Positions 17,190-25,232 of a DNA stretch of 64,000 bases are shown here, piece by piece. The stretch is taken from positions 62,001 to 126,000 of the forward strand of contig NZ_JADCKF010000005.1 in NCBI RefSeq assembly GCF_014982855.1. The letters run 5' to 3'. Under the pieces are notes generated by a model that was not told where the DNA came from, did no database searches, and worked only from the letters and a program-made list of their open reading frames with translations. Both the position numbers and the translations under genes were made by a program. Position 1 is the first letter of the stretch; the number at the start of each line of letters is the position of its first letter. Source of the stretch: Pseudoflavonifractor gallinarum. Its GTDB lineage: Bacteria; Bacillota; Clostridia; Oscillospirales; Oscillospiraceae.

Positions 17190-17643
17190 GCATCCAGGAG
17201 CAGCGCAAAGTCCCGACAAAGTGACCTGAACACCGAGGTATGACCCTCTCTTATGCGCGGTAGAGCTATTGTGCTTGCTACCCTGGCCGCCGGGAGAGCC
17301 CGTGAGGGTAAGGTGCGGGTGTATGAAGACGTGCATGTGAACCACTCCGTTTGGATGGAGGCGGAACTGCAGCTTTGTTTGGCACGAAGAATACAGGGAA
17401 GCAGGCGCCTCCATCCAAAAAAAGATGGAGCGCCTGCTTTTTTATACGCATTTTTCAATCACAAGGCAAACAAAACGGCTACTGTACGCCGGGCATACCT
17501 GAGTGTCGGAACCACCGGGCGGTGCAGAGAGCACCGGCGGCATCGGCACCGGGCTCCAGGCTATGTGAATCGTGTACGGGCTACGTCAAAGGATGCCGTG
17601 GGCAGCTCAGATGGCCGTAAATCGGATGAGGAGATGAATACAT
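17190..17643 (+). promoter_or_regulatory. 454-bp intergenic leader region upstream of second Mo-subunit operon
   Basis: No supported gene. The first ~210 bp hold several short inverted repeats (TACCCT...AGGGTA around 17279-17300 is the clearest) and end in the terminator at 17401-17443. The next 200 bp, up to the ATG at 17644, hold GC-rich dyads (for example CACCGGGCGGTG and GAGCACCGG...CACCGGGCTC near 17512-17552). The layout suits a structured leader or a promoter region. I could not match it to any riboswitch class I know, including molybdenum cofactor, purine and tetrahydrofolate. Confidence 0.4.
17401..17443 (+). terminator. rho-independent terminator inside the leader
   Basis: GCAGGCGC(C)TCCATC pairs with GATGGAGCGCCTGC (14 bp, one bulged C) and is followed by TTTTTT. 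It closes the ssnA-xdhABC-preA run and separates it from the next three genes. Confidence 0.88.
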
Positions 17644-19863
17644 ATGGAGGATTATAGCCGGATTGGTGAGAGTACCCCCATTCGGGACGCGGCGCTGAAG
17701 GTGACCGGCCGAAAGATGTATGTTGGTGACATGAAGCTCCACGGGATGCTGTACGGCGAGGTCCTGTTCAGCAAGGTGGCCCATGCCAAGATCAAGTCCA
17801 TTGATACCAGTGAGGCCGAGGCCCTGCCCGGCGTGCGCGCCGTGGTGTGCTACAAGAATTCCCCCGATACCCTGTACAACAGCGCCGTGCGCTTCTATGA
17901 GCACCAGATCCCCGACACCGAGCGGGTCTTTGACGACACGGTCCGCTTTGTGGGCGACCGTGTGGCGGCGGTAGCCGCCGATACCCAGGCCATCGCCAAG
18001 AAGGCCGTGGGACTCATCAAGGTGGAATATGAGCCCCTGCCGGTCTATCTGGACCCGGAGGAGGCCGTGCAGGAGGGGGCCTACCCCATCCACGGCGACA
18101 AGAACGCCATCACCACTATGGTCCACAACGCCGGTGATCTGGAGCAGGGCTTTGCCCAGGCCGACCGCATCTTTGAGGACCGGTATACCACGCAGGCGGT
18201 GCACCACTGCGCCATTGAGCCCCATGTGTCCATCGCCGACTACGACTATTCCGGCAAGCTGACGGTCTACACCTCCTGCCAGAATACCTTCGGTTACCGC
18301 ATCGCCCTCCACCGCATCTTCAAGCTGCCTATGAGCCGCATCCGGGTGGTGACCCCCGCCATCGGCGGCGCCTTCGGCGGCAAGCTGGAGATGACTCTGG
18401 AGCCGGTGGCCGCCCTCCTCTCCATGAAGGCCGGCCGTCCGGTGAAGGTGACCTACTCCCGTCAGGCCTGCATCGACTCCACCCGCACCCGCCACGCCTC
18501 GGTGGTCTACCTCAAGACCGGCGTGAAGAACGACGGCACCATCGTGGCCCAGGATATCCGCATCATCACGAATACCGGCGCCTATGCCACCAGCGCCCTC
18601 AACGTGCTGGGCGCCCTGAGCCATAAGGTATTCAAGGTCTACAAGATCCCCAACATGCGCTTTACCGGCATCCCGGTGTACACCAACACCCCCATCGCCG
18701 GCGCCATGCGCGGCTATGGTTCTCCCCAGGCCTTCTTCGGCCAGCAGCGCCAGTTCCAGAAGATCGCCAAGGCCCTGGGCATGTCCCTGGTGGACTTCCA
18801 GATGAAGAACCTGGTCAACCCGGAGGACAGCGATCCCATGGGCTTCAAGCTGGGCAACCCCCATCCCAAGGACTGCGTCCGTCGGGGCGTGGAACTGATG
18901 GCCAACTGGAAGCCTCTCTCCGATGAGGACGGAAAATACTCCATCGGCGTCGGCATGGCGGTGGGCGCCCACGGCTGCGGCTGCTTCGGCGCACACCGGG
19001 ATCAGGCCTGCGTCATGCTCAAGATGAACGAGGACGGGACCTGCACCTACTTCACCGGCACTCACGACATGGGCAACGGCTCGGTCACGGCCCAGACCCA
19101 GGTGGTCTCCAACACCCTCCAGATCCCCCTGGAGTCCATCACCACCATGGAGGCCGATACCGATGCCTGTCCCTGGCAGCTGGGCGACTACTCCAGCCAC
19201 GGCATCTTCGTGGTGGCCAGCGCCGCCAAGAAGTGCGCCGAGTCGGTGGGCCGTGAGCTGGTGAAGGAGGCCGCCCTTCTCCTGGAGGAGAAGGAGGAGG
19301 ACCTGGAGCTGGTCCCCGGCGGAATCCACTCCAAGGCCACGGACAAGACGGTCTCTCTCAGCGACGTGGTGGTCTATGCCCAGGATAAGTCCAAGCGGGA
19401 GATCATCTGCTCCGAGACCTATCCCATGCCCAACGGTCCCACCGCCTACGGCGCCCACTTCGCCCGGGTCAAGGTGGAGAAGGCCACGGGCAAGGTGACC
19501 GTCACCGACTACGTGGCCGTCCACGACGTGGGCAAGGTCATCAACCGCATGGGCATTGAGGGCCAGCTCCACGGCGGCATCCAGATGGGCCTGGGCTACG
19601 CCCTGTGCGAGGGACTCAAGTATGACGAGAACGGTCGCAACGTGTACAACAATTTCCGCAAGTACAAGATGTTCACCGCCGACCAGATGCCCAGCATCCA
19701 GGTGGACTTCATTGAGGCCCATGAGCCCAACGGCCCCTATGGTGCCAAGAGCATCGGCGAGGCTGCCGTGGTGCCCTCCAATCCGGCGGTGCTCAACGCG
19801 GTGTGCGACGCCCTGGGGAAGGAAATTTACAGCTCTCCCTACCGGGATTGGGAAGAGAACTGA
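17644..19863 (+). CDS. xanthine dehydrogenase-type hydroxylase, molybdenum-binding subunit 2
   Basis: 739 residues, the same family as the 12262 gene but clearly diverged. It starts STPIRDAALKVTGRKMYVGDMKL. Conserved points: SCQNTFGYRIALHRIF, PAIGGAFGGKLEMTLEPVAA, AGAMRGYGSPQAFFGQ, THDMGNGSVTAQTQVVSN (a GNGSVT variant of the usual GQGxxT) and YGAKSIGEAAVVPSNPAVLNAV with the catalytic Glu. It has no adjacent FAD or Fe-S subunit and is followed 16 bases later by another Mo subunit, so it must borrow redox subunits, probably xdhBC. It is related to the selenium-dependent hydroxylase (XdhD-like) group by context only. Confidence 0.9.
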   Translation: MEDYSRIGESTPIRDAALKVTGRKMYVGDMKLHGMLYGEVLFSKVAHAKIKSIDTSEAEALPGVRAVVCYKNSPDTLYNSAVRFYEHQIPDTERVFDDTVRFVGDRVAAVAADTQAIAKKAVGLIKVEYEPLPVYLDPEEAVQEGAYPIHGDKNAITTMVHNAGDLEQGFAQADRIFEDRYTTQAVHHCAIEPHVSIADYDYSGKLTVYTSCQNTFGYRIALHRIFKLPMSRIRVVTPAIGGAFGGKLEMTLEPVAALLSMKAGRPVKVTYSRQACIDSTRTRHASVVYLKTGVKNDGTIVAQDIRIITNTGAYATSALNVLGALSHKVFKVYKIPNMRFTGIPVYTNTPIAGAMRGYGSPQAFFGQQRQFQKIAKALGMSLVDFQMKNLVNPEDSDPMGFKLGNPHPKDCVRRGVELMANWKPLSDEDGKYSIGVGMAVGAHGCGCFGAHRDQACVMLKMNEDGTCTYFTGTHDMGNGSVTAQTQVVSNTLQIPLESITTMEADTDACPWQLGDYSSHGIFVVASAAKKCAESVGRELVKEAALLLEEKEEDLELVPGGIHSKATDKTVSLSDVVVYAQDKSKREIICSETYPMPNGPTAYGAHFARVKVEKATGKVTVTDYVAVHDVGKVINRMGIEGQLHGGIQMGLGYALCEGLKYDENGRNVYNNFRKYKMFTADQMPSIQVDFIEAHEPNGPYGAKSIGEAAVVPSNPAVLNAVCDALGKEIYSSPYRDWEEN

Positions 19864-19878
19864 GAAGGGGGATCGTTT

Positions 19879-22134
19879 ATGAGCAACAACCGCAGGGATG
19901 TCCTGGCCAAGGTCACCGGCAAGGCCATCTATGCCAATGATATCCAGATGCCGGGTATGGTCTTCTGTAAGGTCGTGCGCTCCACCATCGCCAGCGGGCG
20001 CATTCGCTCCATCGACACGGCCCGGGCCGAGCAGGTCCCCGGCGTGCTCCGGGTGTTCACCGCCAAGGACATCCCCGGCATCCCCAACCAGCCCTGTGAC
20101 CGGCCCGTCATCTGCGGCGACCGGGTGCGCTATATCGGCGACGCGGTGGCCCTCATCGCCGCCGAGACCCGGGAGCAGGCCGAGGAGGCCGCCGCCCTGG
20201 TGCAGGTGGAGTATGAGGAGCTCCCCGCCAATTTCGATCCCCTCCGCGCCCTGGACGAGGACGCCCCTCTGATCCACGAGGGCGGAAACACCATCTGCCG
20301 CTGGAAGACCCAGCGGGGCGATGTGGAGGAGGCCTTCCAGCACTGCGACCACATTCTGGAGCGGGACTATGTGACCTCCCGGGTCCAGCATGTCTGCATT
20401 GAGACCGAGGCGGCCGTGGCCTACACCGATCCGGTGACCAACGAGGTCATCGTCCGCTGCCCGGTCAACAGCCCCTTTGTCATCCGCAAGACGGTGGCCG
20501 AGACCCTGGGCGTGCCCTACACCCAGGTGCGGGTGATCCTGGCCACCATCGGCGCCTCCTTCGGCGGCAAGAACTACGACATCGCCATGGCCTCCAGCCG
20601 GGCGGCGCTGGTGAGCACCCTGCTGGGCCGGCCCTGTAAGGTGTGGCTCACCCGGGAGGAGTCCATCCTGGAGGGGACCAAGCGCCATCCCATCCACGCC
20701 CATTACAAGGTGGGCTTCAATGACGACGGCAAGCTCCAGGCCATGCAGGTCCGGCTGGTGCTGGACGGCGGAGCCTACAAGAGCAAGACCTTCCCGGTCA
20801 CCACCCGCATGGCCATCGAGGCGGCGGGTCCCTATATCGTGCCCAACATCGACACGATCTCCACCAGCGTCTACACCAACAACGTCTACTCCGACGCCCT
20901 GCGTGGCTTCGGTTCGCCCCAGGTGGACTTCTGCTCCGAGTCCCTCATGGACGAGATCGCCAAGGAGCTGCACATGGACCCGGTGGAGCTGCGCAAGAAG
21001 AACATGCTCTATGAGGGATGCACCTCCACCACCGGCCAGCACATGACCAACGTGACCCTGGACCAGTGCTATGAGGCCCTGGACAAAGCGGCTCAGATCC
21101 AGGAGCGGCGGGCGCGCATCGCCGCCTACAATGCCAGCCACACCGGCACGAAAAAGGGCCTGGGGATCGCCTTCCTGCACCGGGGCGAGTCCTTCGGCGC
21201 GGCCGGTCAGGGCATCGACACCGCCAGCGGCATGATCGCCCTCCAGCCCGACGGGAGCGTCACCGTGGCCTCCTCCATCGCCGAGGTGGGCCAGGGCGGC
21301 CCCAACATGCTGGTGAGCGTGGTCCATGAGACCCTGGGCGTGGCCCGGGAGAAGATCCACGTCACCCCGGTGGATACCGGCTACCTCACCGACGCCGGTC
21401 CCACGGTGGCCACCCGCGGCACCGTGTTCTCCGGCGGTGCGGTGTGGAAGGCCTGCCTCAGCGTGCGGGAGAAGCTGACCGGCTACGCCGAGAAGCGCCT
21501 GGGCACCCGGGATGTGGTCTTTGCCGAGGAAAAGATCACCGACGCCAAAAATCCGGCCAACTCGGTGGCCCTTCTGGAGGTCATCGGGGATGCCTTCAAT
21601 AACTCCGATCACCTCAACTCCCTGGGCTACTTTGCCGCCCCTCCCTTCAACTACGACCGGAGCACCGGCGTGGGCGACGCCTATTGGTCCTGGGTCTACG
21701 GCGCGGCGGCGGCCGAGGTCACGGTGGACCTGAAGACGGGCGCCGTGTCGGTGGACGACTACTTTGCCGTCCACGACGTGGGCCATGCGCTGGACATGGA
21801 GGAAGTCAAGGGACAGATCCGGGGCGGCGTGGCCATGGGCATCGGCTATGCCCTCACCGAAGAGGTGGACCTCAAGGAGGGCCGCATCCGGAACCTGAAC
21901 CTGGAGAACTACATCGTGCCCACGGCGCTGGATGTGCCGGACCAGATCCACGCCATCGCCCTGGAGATCCCCAGCGAGATCGGCCCCCTGGGGGCCAAGG
22001 GCCTGGGCGAGCCGGCCACCTGCAACGTGGCCCCCGCCATCATCAATGCCATCGACGACGCCTGCGGAAAGCGGATTCGGGAACTGCCTGCCAATCTGGA
22101 GCGCATTGTCCTGGGTCATTCCATGAGCAAATAA
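19879..22134 (+). CDS. xanthine dehydrogenase-type hydroxylase, molybdenum-binding subunit 3
   Basis: 751 residues. Typical motifs: DVLAKVTGKAIYANDIQMPG, CPVNSPFVIRKTVAETLG, ATIGASFGGKNYDIAMASSRAAL, SDALRGFGSPQVDF, SIAEVGQGGPNMLVSVVHETLG (GQGG) and LGAKGLGEPATCNVAPAIINAI with the catalytic Glu. It differs from the other two copies throughout, so this is not a recent duplication. GGGG in AGAAGGGGGATCG precedes the ATG. It is followed 43 bases later by the second aminohydrolase, suggesting a deamination-then-hydroxylation pair. No FAD or Fe-S subunit is adjacent. Confidence 0.9.
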   Translation: MSNNRRDVLAKVTGKAIYANDIQMPGMVFCKVVRSTIASGRIRSIDTARAEQVPGVLRVFTAKDIPGIPNQPCDRPVICGDRVRYIGDAVALIAAETREQAEEAAALVQVEYEELPANFDPLRALDEDAPLIHEGGNTICRWKTQRGDVEEAFQHCDHILERDYVTSRVQHVCIETEAAVAYTDPVTNEVIVRCPVNSPFVIRKTVAETLGVPYTQVRVILATIGASFGGKNYDIAMASSRAALVSTLLGRPCKVWLTREESILEGTKRHPIHAHYKVGFNDDGKLQAMQVRLVLDGGAYKSKTFPVTTRMAIEAAGPYIVPNIDTISTSVYTNNVYSDALRGFGSPQVDFCSESLMDEIAKELHMDPVELRKKNMLYEGCTSTTGQHMTNVTLDQCYEALDKAAQIQERRARIAAYNASHTGTKKGLGIAFLHRGESFGAAGQGIDTASGMIALQPDGSVTVASSIAEVGQGGPNMLVSVVHETLGVAREKIHVTPVDTGYLTDAGPTVATRGTVFSGGAVWKACLSVREKLTGYAEKRLGTRDVVFAEEKITDAKNPANSVALLEVIGDAFNNSDHLNSLGYFAAPPFNYDRSTGVGDAYWSWVYGAAAAEVTVDLKTGAVSVDDYFAVHDVGHALDMEEVKGQIRGGVAMGIGYALTEEVDLKEGRIRNLNLENYIVPTALDVPDQIHAIALEIPSEIGPLGAKGLGEPATCNVAPAIINAIDDACGKRIRELPANLERIVLGHSMSK

Positions 22135-22176
22135 GCGACGCCGTGAAGTGAAACAAATGGAAAGGAAATGATCGGT

Positions 22177-23526
22177 ATGAACACCCTCTTCCGCAATCCC
22201 TGGATCGTGACGATGAACGACGACTTTGAGATGATCCGCAACGGATACGTCTACGTCGTGGAGGATAAGATCAGCGAGGTGGGCTCCGACCCGATGCGCA
22301 TGGCGCAGCTGAGCCTGGAGGCCGATTCGGTCATCGACGCGGCCGACAAGATCCTGATGCCCGGTATGGTGAGCGCCCACACCCATCTCTTCCAGACCTT
22401 CATGCGGGGCCTGGCCGACGACCTGGAGCTCTATCCCTGGCTGTCCACCCAGGTGTGGCCCTTCTCGGAGCTGATGACTGAGGAGGACTTCTACTACGCG
22501 GGCCTCATCGGCTGTCTGGAGAACCTGAAGACGGGCGCCACCAGCTGCATCGACCAGCACTATATCTTCACCTCCCTGAACAACGGGGACCACATCTTTG
22601 AGGCCATGCGGGACTCCGGTATCCGCGGCAATATGTGCCGGTGCTTCGCCAACATCGTCTACTATGAGAAGTTCCGGGAAGAGGACCAGGACCGCATCCT
22701 GGACGACATCAAGCGCCTGCACAGCCAGTGGGCGGGCACCGAGAATGGCCGCCTCTCCCTGAGCGTAGGCCCCCTGAATCCCTGGGGCGTCTCCCCCGAC
22801 CTGTTCCAGAAGAGCAAGCAGCTCTCCAAGGACCTGGGCGTCAAGTTCCAGGTCCACACGGCGGAGGACCAGGACGTGGTGACCAAGACGGCCGCCATGT
22901 ACGACGGCATGCGCAACCTGGAATTCTTCGACTCCCTGGGCATCCTGGATGAGGACACCCAGCTGGCCCACGCCATCTGGCTGGACGACCACGAGATGGA
23001 GATTCTGGAGAAGCGCCGCTGCCAGCCCATCCACTGCCCCGTGGCCAACGCATATCTGGCCGACGGTGTGGCCCGGGTGCCCGAGATGCTGAAGATGGGT
23101 CTGCCCGTGGCCCTGGGCACCGACGGACCGGGCAGCAACAACGCCCAGGATATGCTGGGCACCCTGAAGTACACCGCGCTGATGCACAAGAACCACAACC
23201 TGAATGCCCACATCATCTCGAACAAGGACGTGCTCACCATGGCCACCCGCAACGGCGCTGTGGCCATGGGCATGGACGGCCAGATGGGCCAGATCGTCCC
23301 GGGCATGAAGGCCGACATCATCCTGGTGGACTGGAAGAAGCCCCACATCGCCCCGGTCCACCATCCCGAGTCCGCCCTGGTGAACAATGCCAACGGCAAC
23401 GACGTGGACACCGTCATGGTCAACGGCGAGATCGTGGTGCGCAACAAGAAGTCCACCAAGATCGACGAGATCGCCCTGATCGACGAGTGCCAGAAGCGCA
23501 TCGAGTACATCAAATCCAAGATGTAA
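22177..23526 (+). CDS. TrzA/SsnA-type amidohydrolase (purine or hydroxypurine deaminase candidate)
   Basis: 449 residues. Amidohydrolase metal ligands: PGMVSAHTHLFQ (HxH), FQVHTAE (His), AHAIWL (His) and LGTDGPGSNN (Asp). The fold and length match guanine, 8-oxoguanine and S-adenosylhomocysteine deaminases. It is distinct from the SsnA-like enzyme at 10856, with which it shares only the family core. The ATG at 22177 (MNTLFRNPW) is chosen because AAGGA stands ~10 bases before it, whereas the ATG at 22168 nearly abuts the same site. Last gene of the second operon. The substrate is presumed to be a purine with an exocyclic amino group (inference). Confidence 0.85.
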   Translation: MNTLFRNPWIVTMNDDFEMIRNGYVYVVEDKISEVGSDPMRMAQLSLEADSVIDAADKILMPGMVSAHTHLFQTFMRGLADDLELYPWLSTQVWPFSELMTEEDFYYAGLIGCLENLKTGATSCIDQHYIFTSLNNGDHIFEAMRDSGIRGNMCRCFANIVYYEKFREEDQDRILDDIKRLHSQWAGTENGRLSLSVGPLNPWGVSPDLFQKSKQLSKDLGVKFQVHTAEDQDVVTKTAAMYDGMRNLEFFDSLGILDEDTQLAHAIWLDDHEMEILEKRRCQPIHCPVANAYLADGVARVPEMLKMGLPVALGTDGPGSNNAQDMLGTLKYTALMHKNHNLNAHIISNKDVLTMATRNGAVAMGMDGQMGQIVPGMKADIILVDWKKPHIAPVHHPESALVNNANGNDVDTVMVNGEIVVRNKKSTKIDEIALIDECQKRIEYIKSKM

Positions 23527-23548
23527 GTTTGTAAAGTTACAAAGAAAG

Positions 23549-23585
23549 GCCCCGTTTCGCCGGATTCCGGCGAAACGGGGCTTAA
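23549..23585 (+). terminator. terminator of the second purine operon
   Basis: Perfect 15-bp stem (GCCCCGTTTCGCCGG / CCGGCGAAACGGGGC, loop ATT) followed by TTAAAAT, 22 bases after the stop. Confidence 0.8.
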
Positions 23586-23620
23586 AATGTAACGGAAAGC
23601 GCTGCGAGAAGGGAAAAACG

Positions 23621-23649
23621 TTGACAGTCCGGGGGAAAAAGGGTATGCT
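23621..23649 (+). promoter_or_regulatory. strong sigma-A promoter for the HPt/HD-GYP pair
   Basis: Consensus TTGACA at 23621-23626, a 17-base spacer and TATGCT at 23644-23649, 70 bases before the HPt ATG. Confidence 0.75.
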
Positions 23650-23718
23650 AGGTGTAAAAGGCTCTGTATGGAGGACATGGAAACAGGAAGACCCCGACAG
23701 AGCGTGGGAGGAACAGAG

Positions 23719-24066
23719 ATGGATCTGAACACAATGGCACAGACACTGGGCCTGGATTTGACGGGAACACTGGCGCGCTTTGGCGGAAGCGAGGCGCTGC
23801 TGGTGCGGTTTTTAAAGAAATTTCCCCAGGACGGAAGCTTTGCGGCCCTCTGCGCCGCGGTGGAGCAGGGGGACATGCAGGGGGTGGAGCACGCCGCTCA
23901 CACCCTGAAGGGAGTCGCGGCCAATCTGGGCCTGGAGCGGCTGAAGGAGCACAGTGACGCCCTTGTGGCGGCGGTGCGCAAGGGTGAGACAGAGGGCGTC
24001 CCCGCCCTCTTCTCCCAGGTGCGGGAGGACCATGCGGCCATCCTGTCCGCACTGGAGAAGCTGTAA
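23719..24066 (+). CDS. HPt (histidine phosphotransfer) domain protein
   Basis: 115 residues made almost entirely of one HPt domain: a helical bundle with the phosphorylatable His in HAAHTLKGVAANLGLERL. The start MDLNTMAQTLG is chosen because GGAGGAAC lies 8-9 bases before the ATG at 23719. HPt proteins relay phosphate between a hybrid kinase and a receiver domain. The next gene, 31 bases on, has a receiver domain and is the obvious partner. No hybrid histidine kinase is adjacent. Confidence 0.88.
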   Translation: MDLNTMAQTLGLDLTGTLARFGGSEALLVRFLKKFPQDGSFAALCAAVEQGDMQGVEHAAHTLKGVAANLGLERLKEHSDALVAAVRKGETEGVPALFSQVREDHAAILSALEKL

Positions 24067-24097
24067 AGTTGAGCCAAAACGAGGAGGAAGCCGTGAT

Positions 24098-25171
24098 ATG
24101 CAGGAGGAACGACAGACCATATTGATCGTCGATGACGTGGAACTCAACCGCGCCATTCTCCATATGGTCTTTGAAGAGGAATTTGAGATCCTGGAGGCGG
24201 AGAACGGTGCGGAAGCCCTCTCTGCCATCGACGCGCATCCCAGCGGCCTGGCGGCCGTGCTGCTGGATGTGGTCATGCCGGTCATGGACGGGTTTCAGGT
24301 TCTGGAAGAGCTGGGGAAGCGGGGACTGCTGGAGCAGCTGCCGGTCTTTCTCATCACGGCGGAGAACGATCCCAATGTACTCAAGCGGGGGTATGACCTG
24401 GGGGCGGTGGATATCATCGAGAAGCCCATTACCCCCTACTTCATCAAGCGGCGCATCGGAAATGTGATCCAGCTCAACAATCTGGTGCGCACCCAGGATG
24501 AGATGCTCCGGGAGCAGGCGGAGGAGATCCGCTCGCTCAACAGCTCCATTCTGGAGACCCTGGCCACCGCCATCGAGTTCCGGGACCAGGAGTCGGGGGA
24601 GCACGTCCTGCGCATCCGGGAGCTGACCATGCTGCTGCTGCACGGGATGATGGAGCGCGATCCCCAGCGCTATCAATTTGACGAGGAGGAGCTGCGCCTG
24701 ATCGGAGACGCGGCGGTCATGCACGATCTGGGCAAGATCGCCATACCGGATCAGATCCTCAATAAGCCGGGCAAGCTGACACCGGAGGAGTTTGCCATCA
24801 TGAAGACCCACACCACCCAGGGGTGCATCCTGCTGGACAGTGTGCCCCAGGTCCGCTCCAACCCGGTGTACGACTACGCCTACGACATCTGCCGGCACCA
24901 CCATGAGCGGTGGAACGGCCGCGGGTATCCGGACGGTCTGGCCGGGGATGAGATCAGCATCTGGGCCCAGGTGGTGGCTCTGGCCGACGTCTATGACGCG
25001 CTGGTGAGCGAGCGGGTCTATAAGAAGGCCTTCTCCCACGAAAAGGCCGTGGATATGATTTTGAACGGGGAGTGCGGGGTCTTCAACCCCGAGCTCATGG
25101 AGTGCCTGCGGGAGATGGCGGGCGAGATGCGCACCCGGTATCTCCAGGTCCGCAAGGACGGGAAGTCCTGA
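24098..25171 (+). CDS. response regulator with HD-GYP c-di-GMP phosphodiesterase domain
   Basis: 357 residues. Receiver domain at residues ~5-125 (ILIVDDVELNR, VLLDVVMPVMDGFQVLE with the phospho-Asp, FLITAEND, DIIEKPITP with the conserved Lys). A short coiled linker (TQDEMLREQAEEIRSLNSS) leads into an HD-GYP domain at ~150-350 (MHDLGKIAIPDQILNKPGKL, HHHERWNGRGYPDGLAGDEI, ADVYDALVSERVYKKAF). This is the RpfG-like plan and should hydrolyse cyclic di-GMP when phosphorylated. GAGGAGG lies 10 bases before the ATG. It forms an operon with the HPt gene and is closed by a terminator. Confidence 0.92.
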   Translation: MQEERQTILIVDDVELNRAILHMVFEEEFEILEAENGAEALSAIDAHPSGLAAVLLDVVMPVMDGFQVLEELGKRGLLEQLPVFLITAENDPNVLKRGYDLGAVDIIEKPITPYFIKRRIGNVIQLNNLVRTQDEMLREQAEEIRSLNSSILETLATAIEFRDQESGEHVLRIRELTMLLLHGMMERDPQRYQFDEEELRLIGDAAVMHDLGKIAIPDQILNKPGKLTPEEFAIMKTHTTQGCILLDSVPQVRSNPVYDYAYDICRHHHERWNGRGYPDGLAGDEISIWAQVVALADVYDALVSERVYKKAFSHEKAVDMILNGECGVFNPELMECLREMAGEMRTRYLQVRKDGKS

Positions 25172-25191
25172 TTGTTTTCCATACTGCGCTG

Positions 25192-25227
25192 CTGCGCCGG
25201 TCTCAGAGCGAGGCCGGCGCAGTTTTT
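25192..25227 (+). terminator. terminator after HD-GYP gene
   Basis: CTGCGCCGG / CCGGCGCAG stem with a 12-base loop, then TTTTTT. It sits at the convergent junction with the P-type ATPase gene. Confidence 0.85.
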
Positions 25228-25232
25228 TGTAC

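Noticed and set aside
17190-17400. Molybdenum-cofactor, purine or cobalamin riboswitch before the second Mo operon
   Set aside because: I could not find the conserved core sequences of these classes; only generic inverted repeats are visible.
17581-23364. A 1,927-codon open frame on the minus strand
   Set aside because: It is antisense to two Mo-subunit genes and the second aminohydrolase. It is rich in Gly/His/Val/Leu, as expected from GC-rich third positions, and has no domain or ribosome site.
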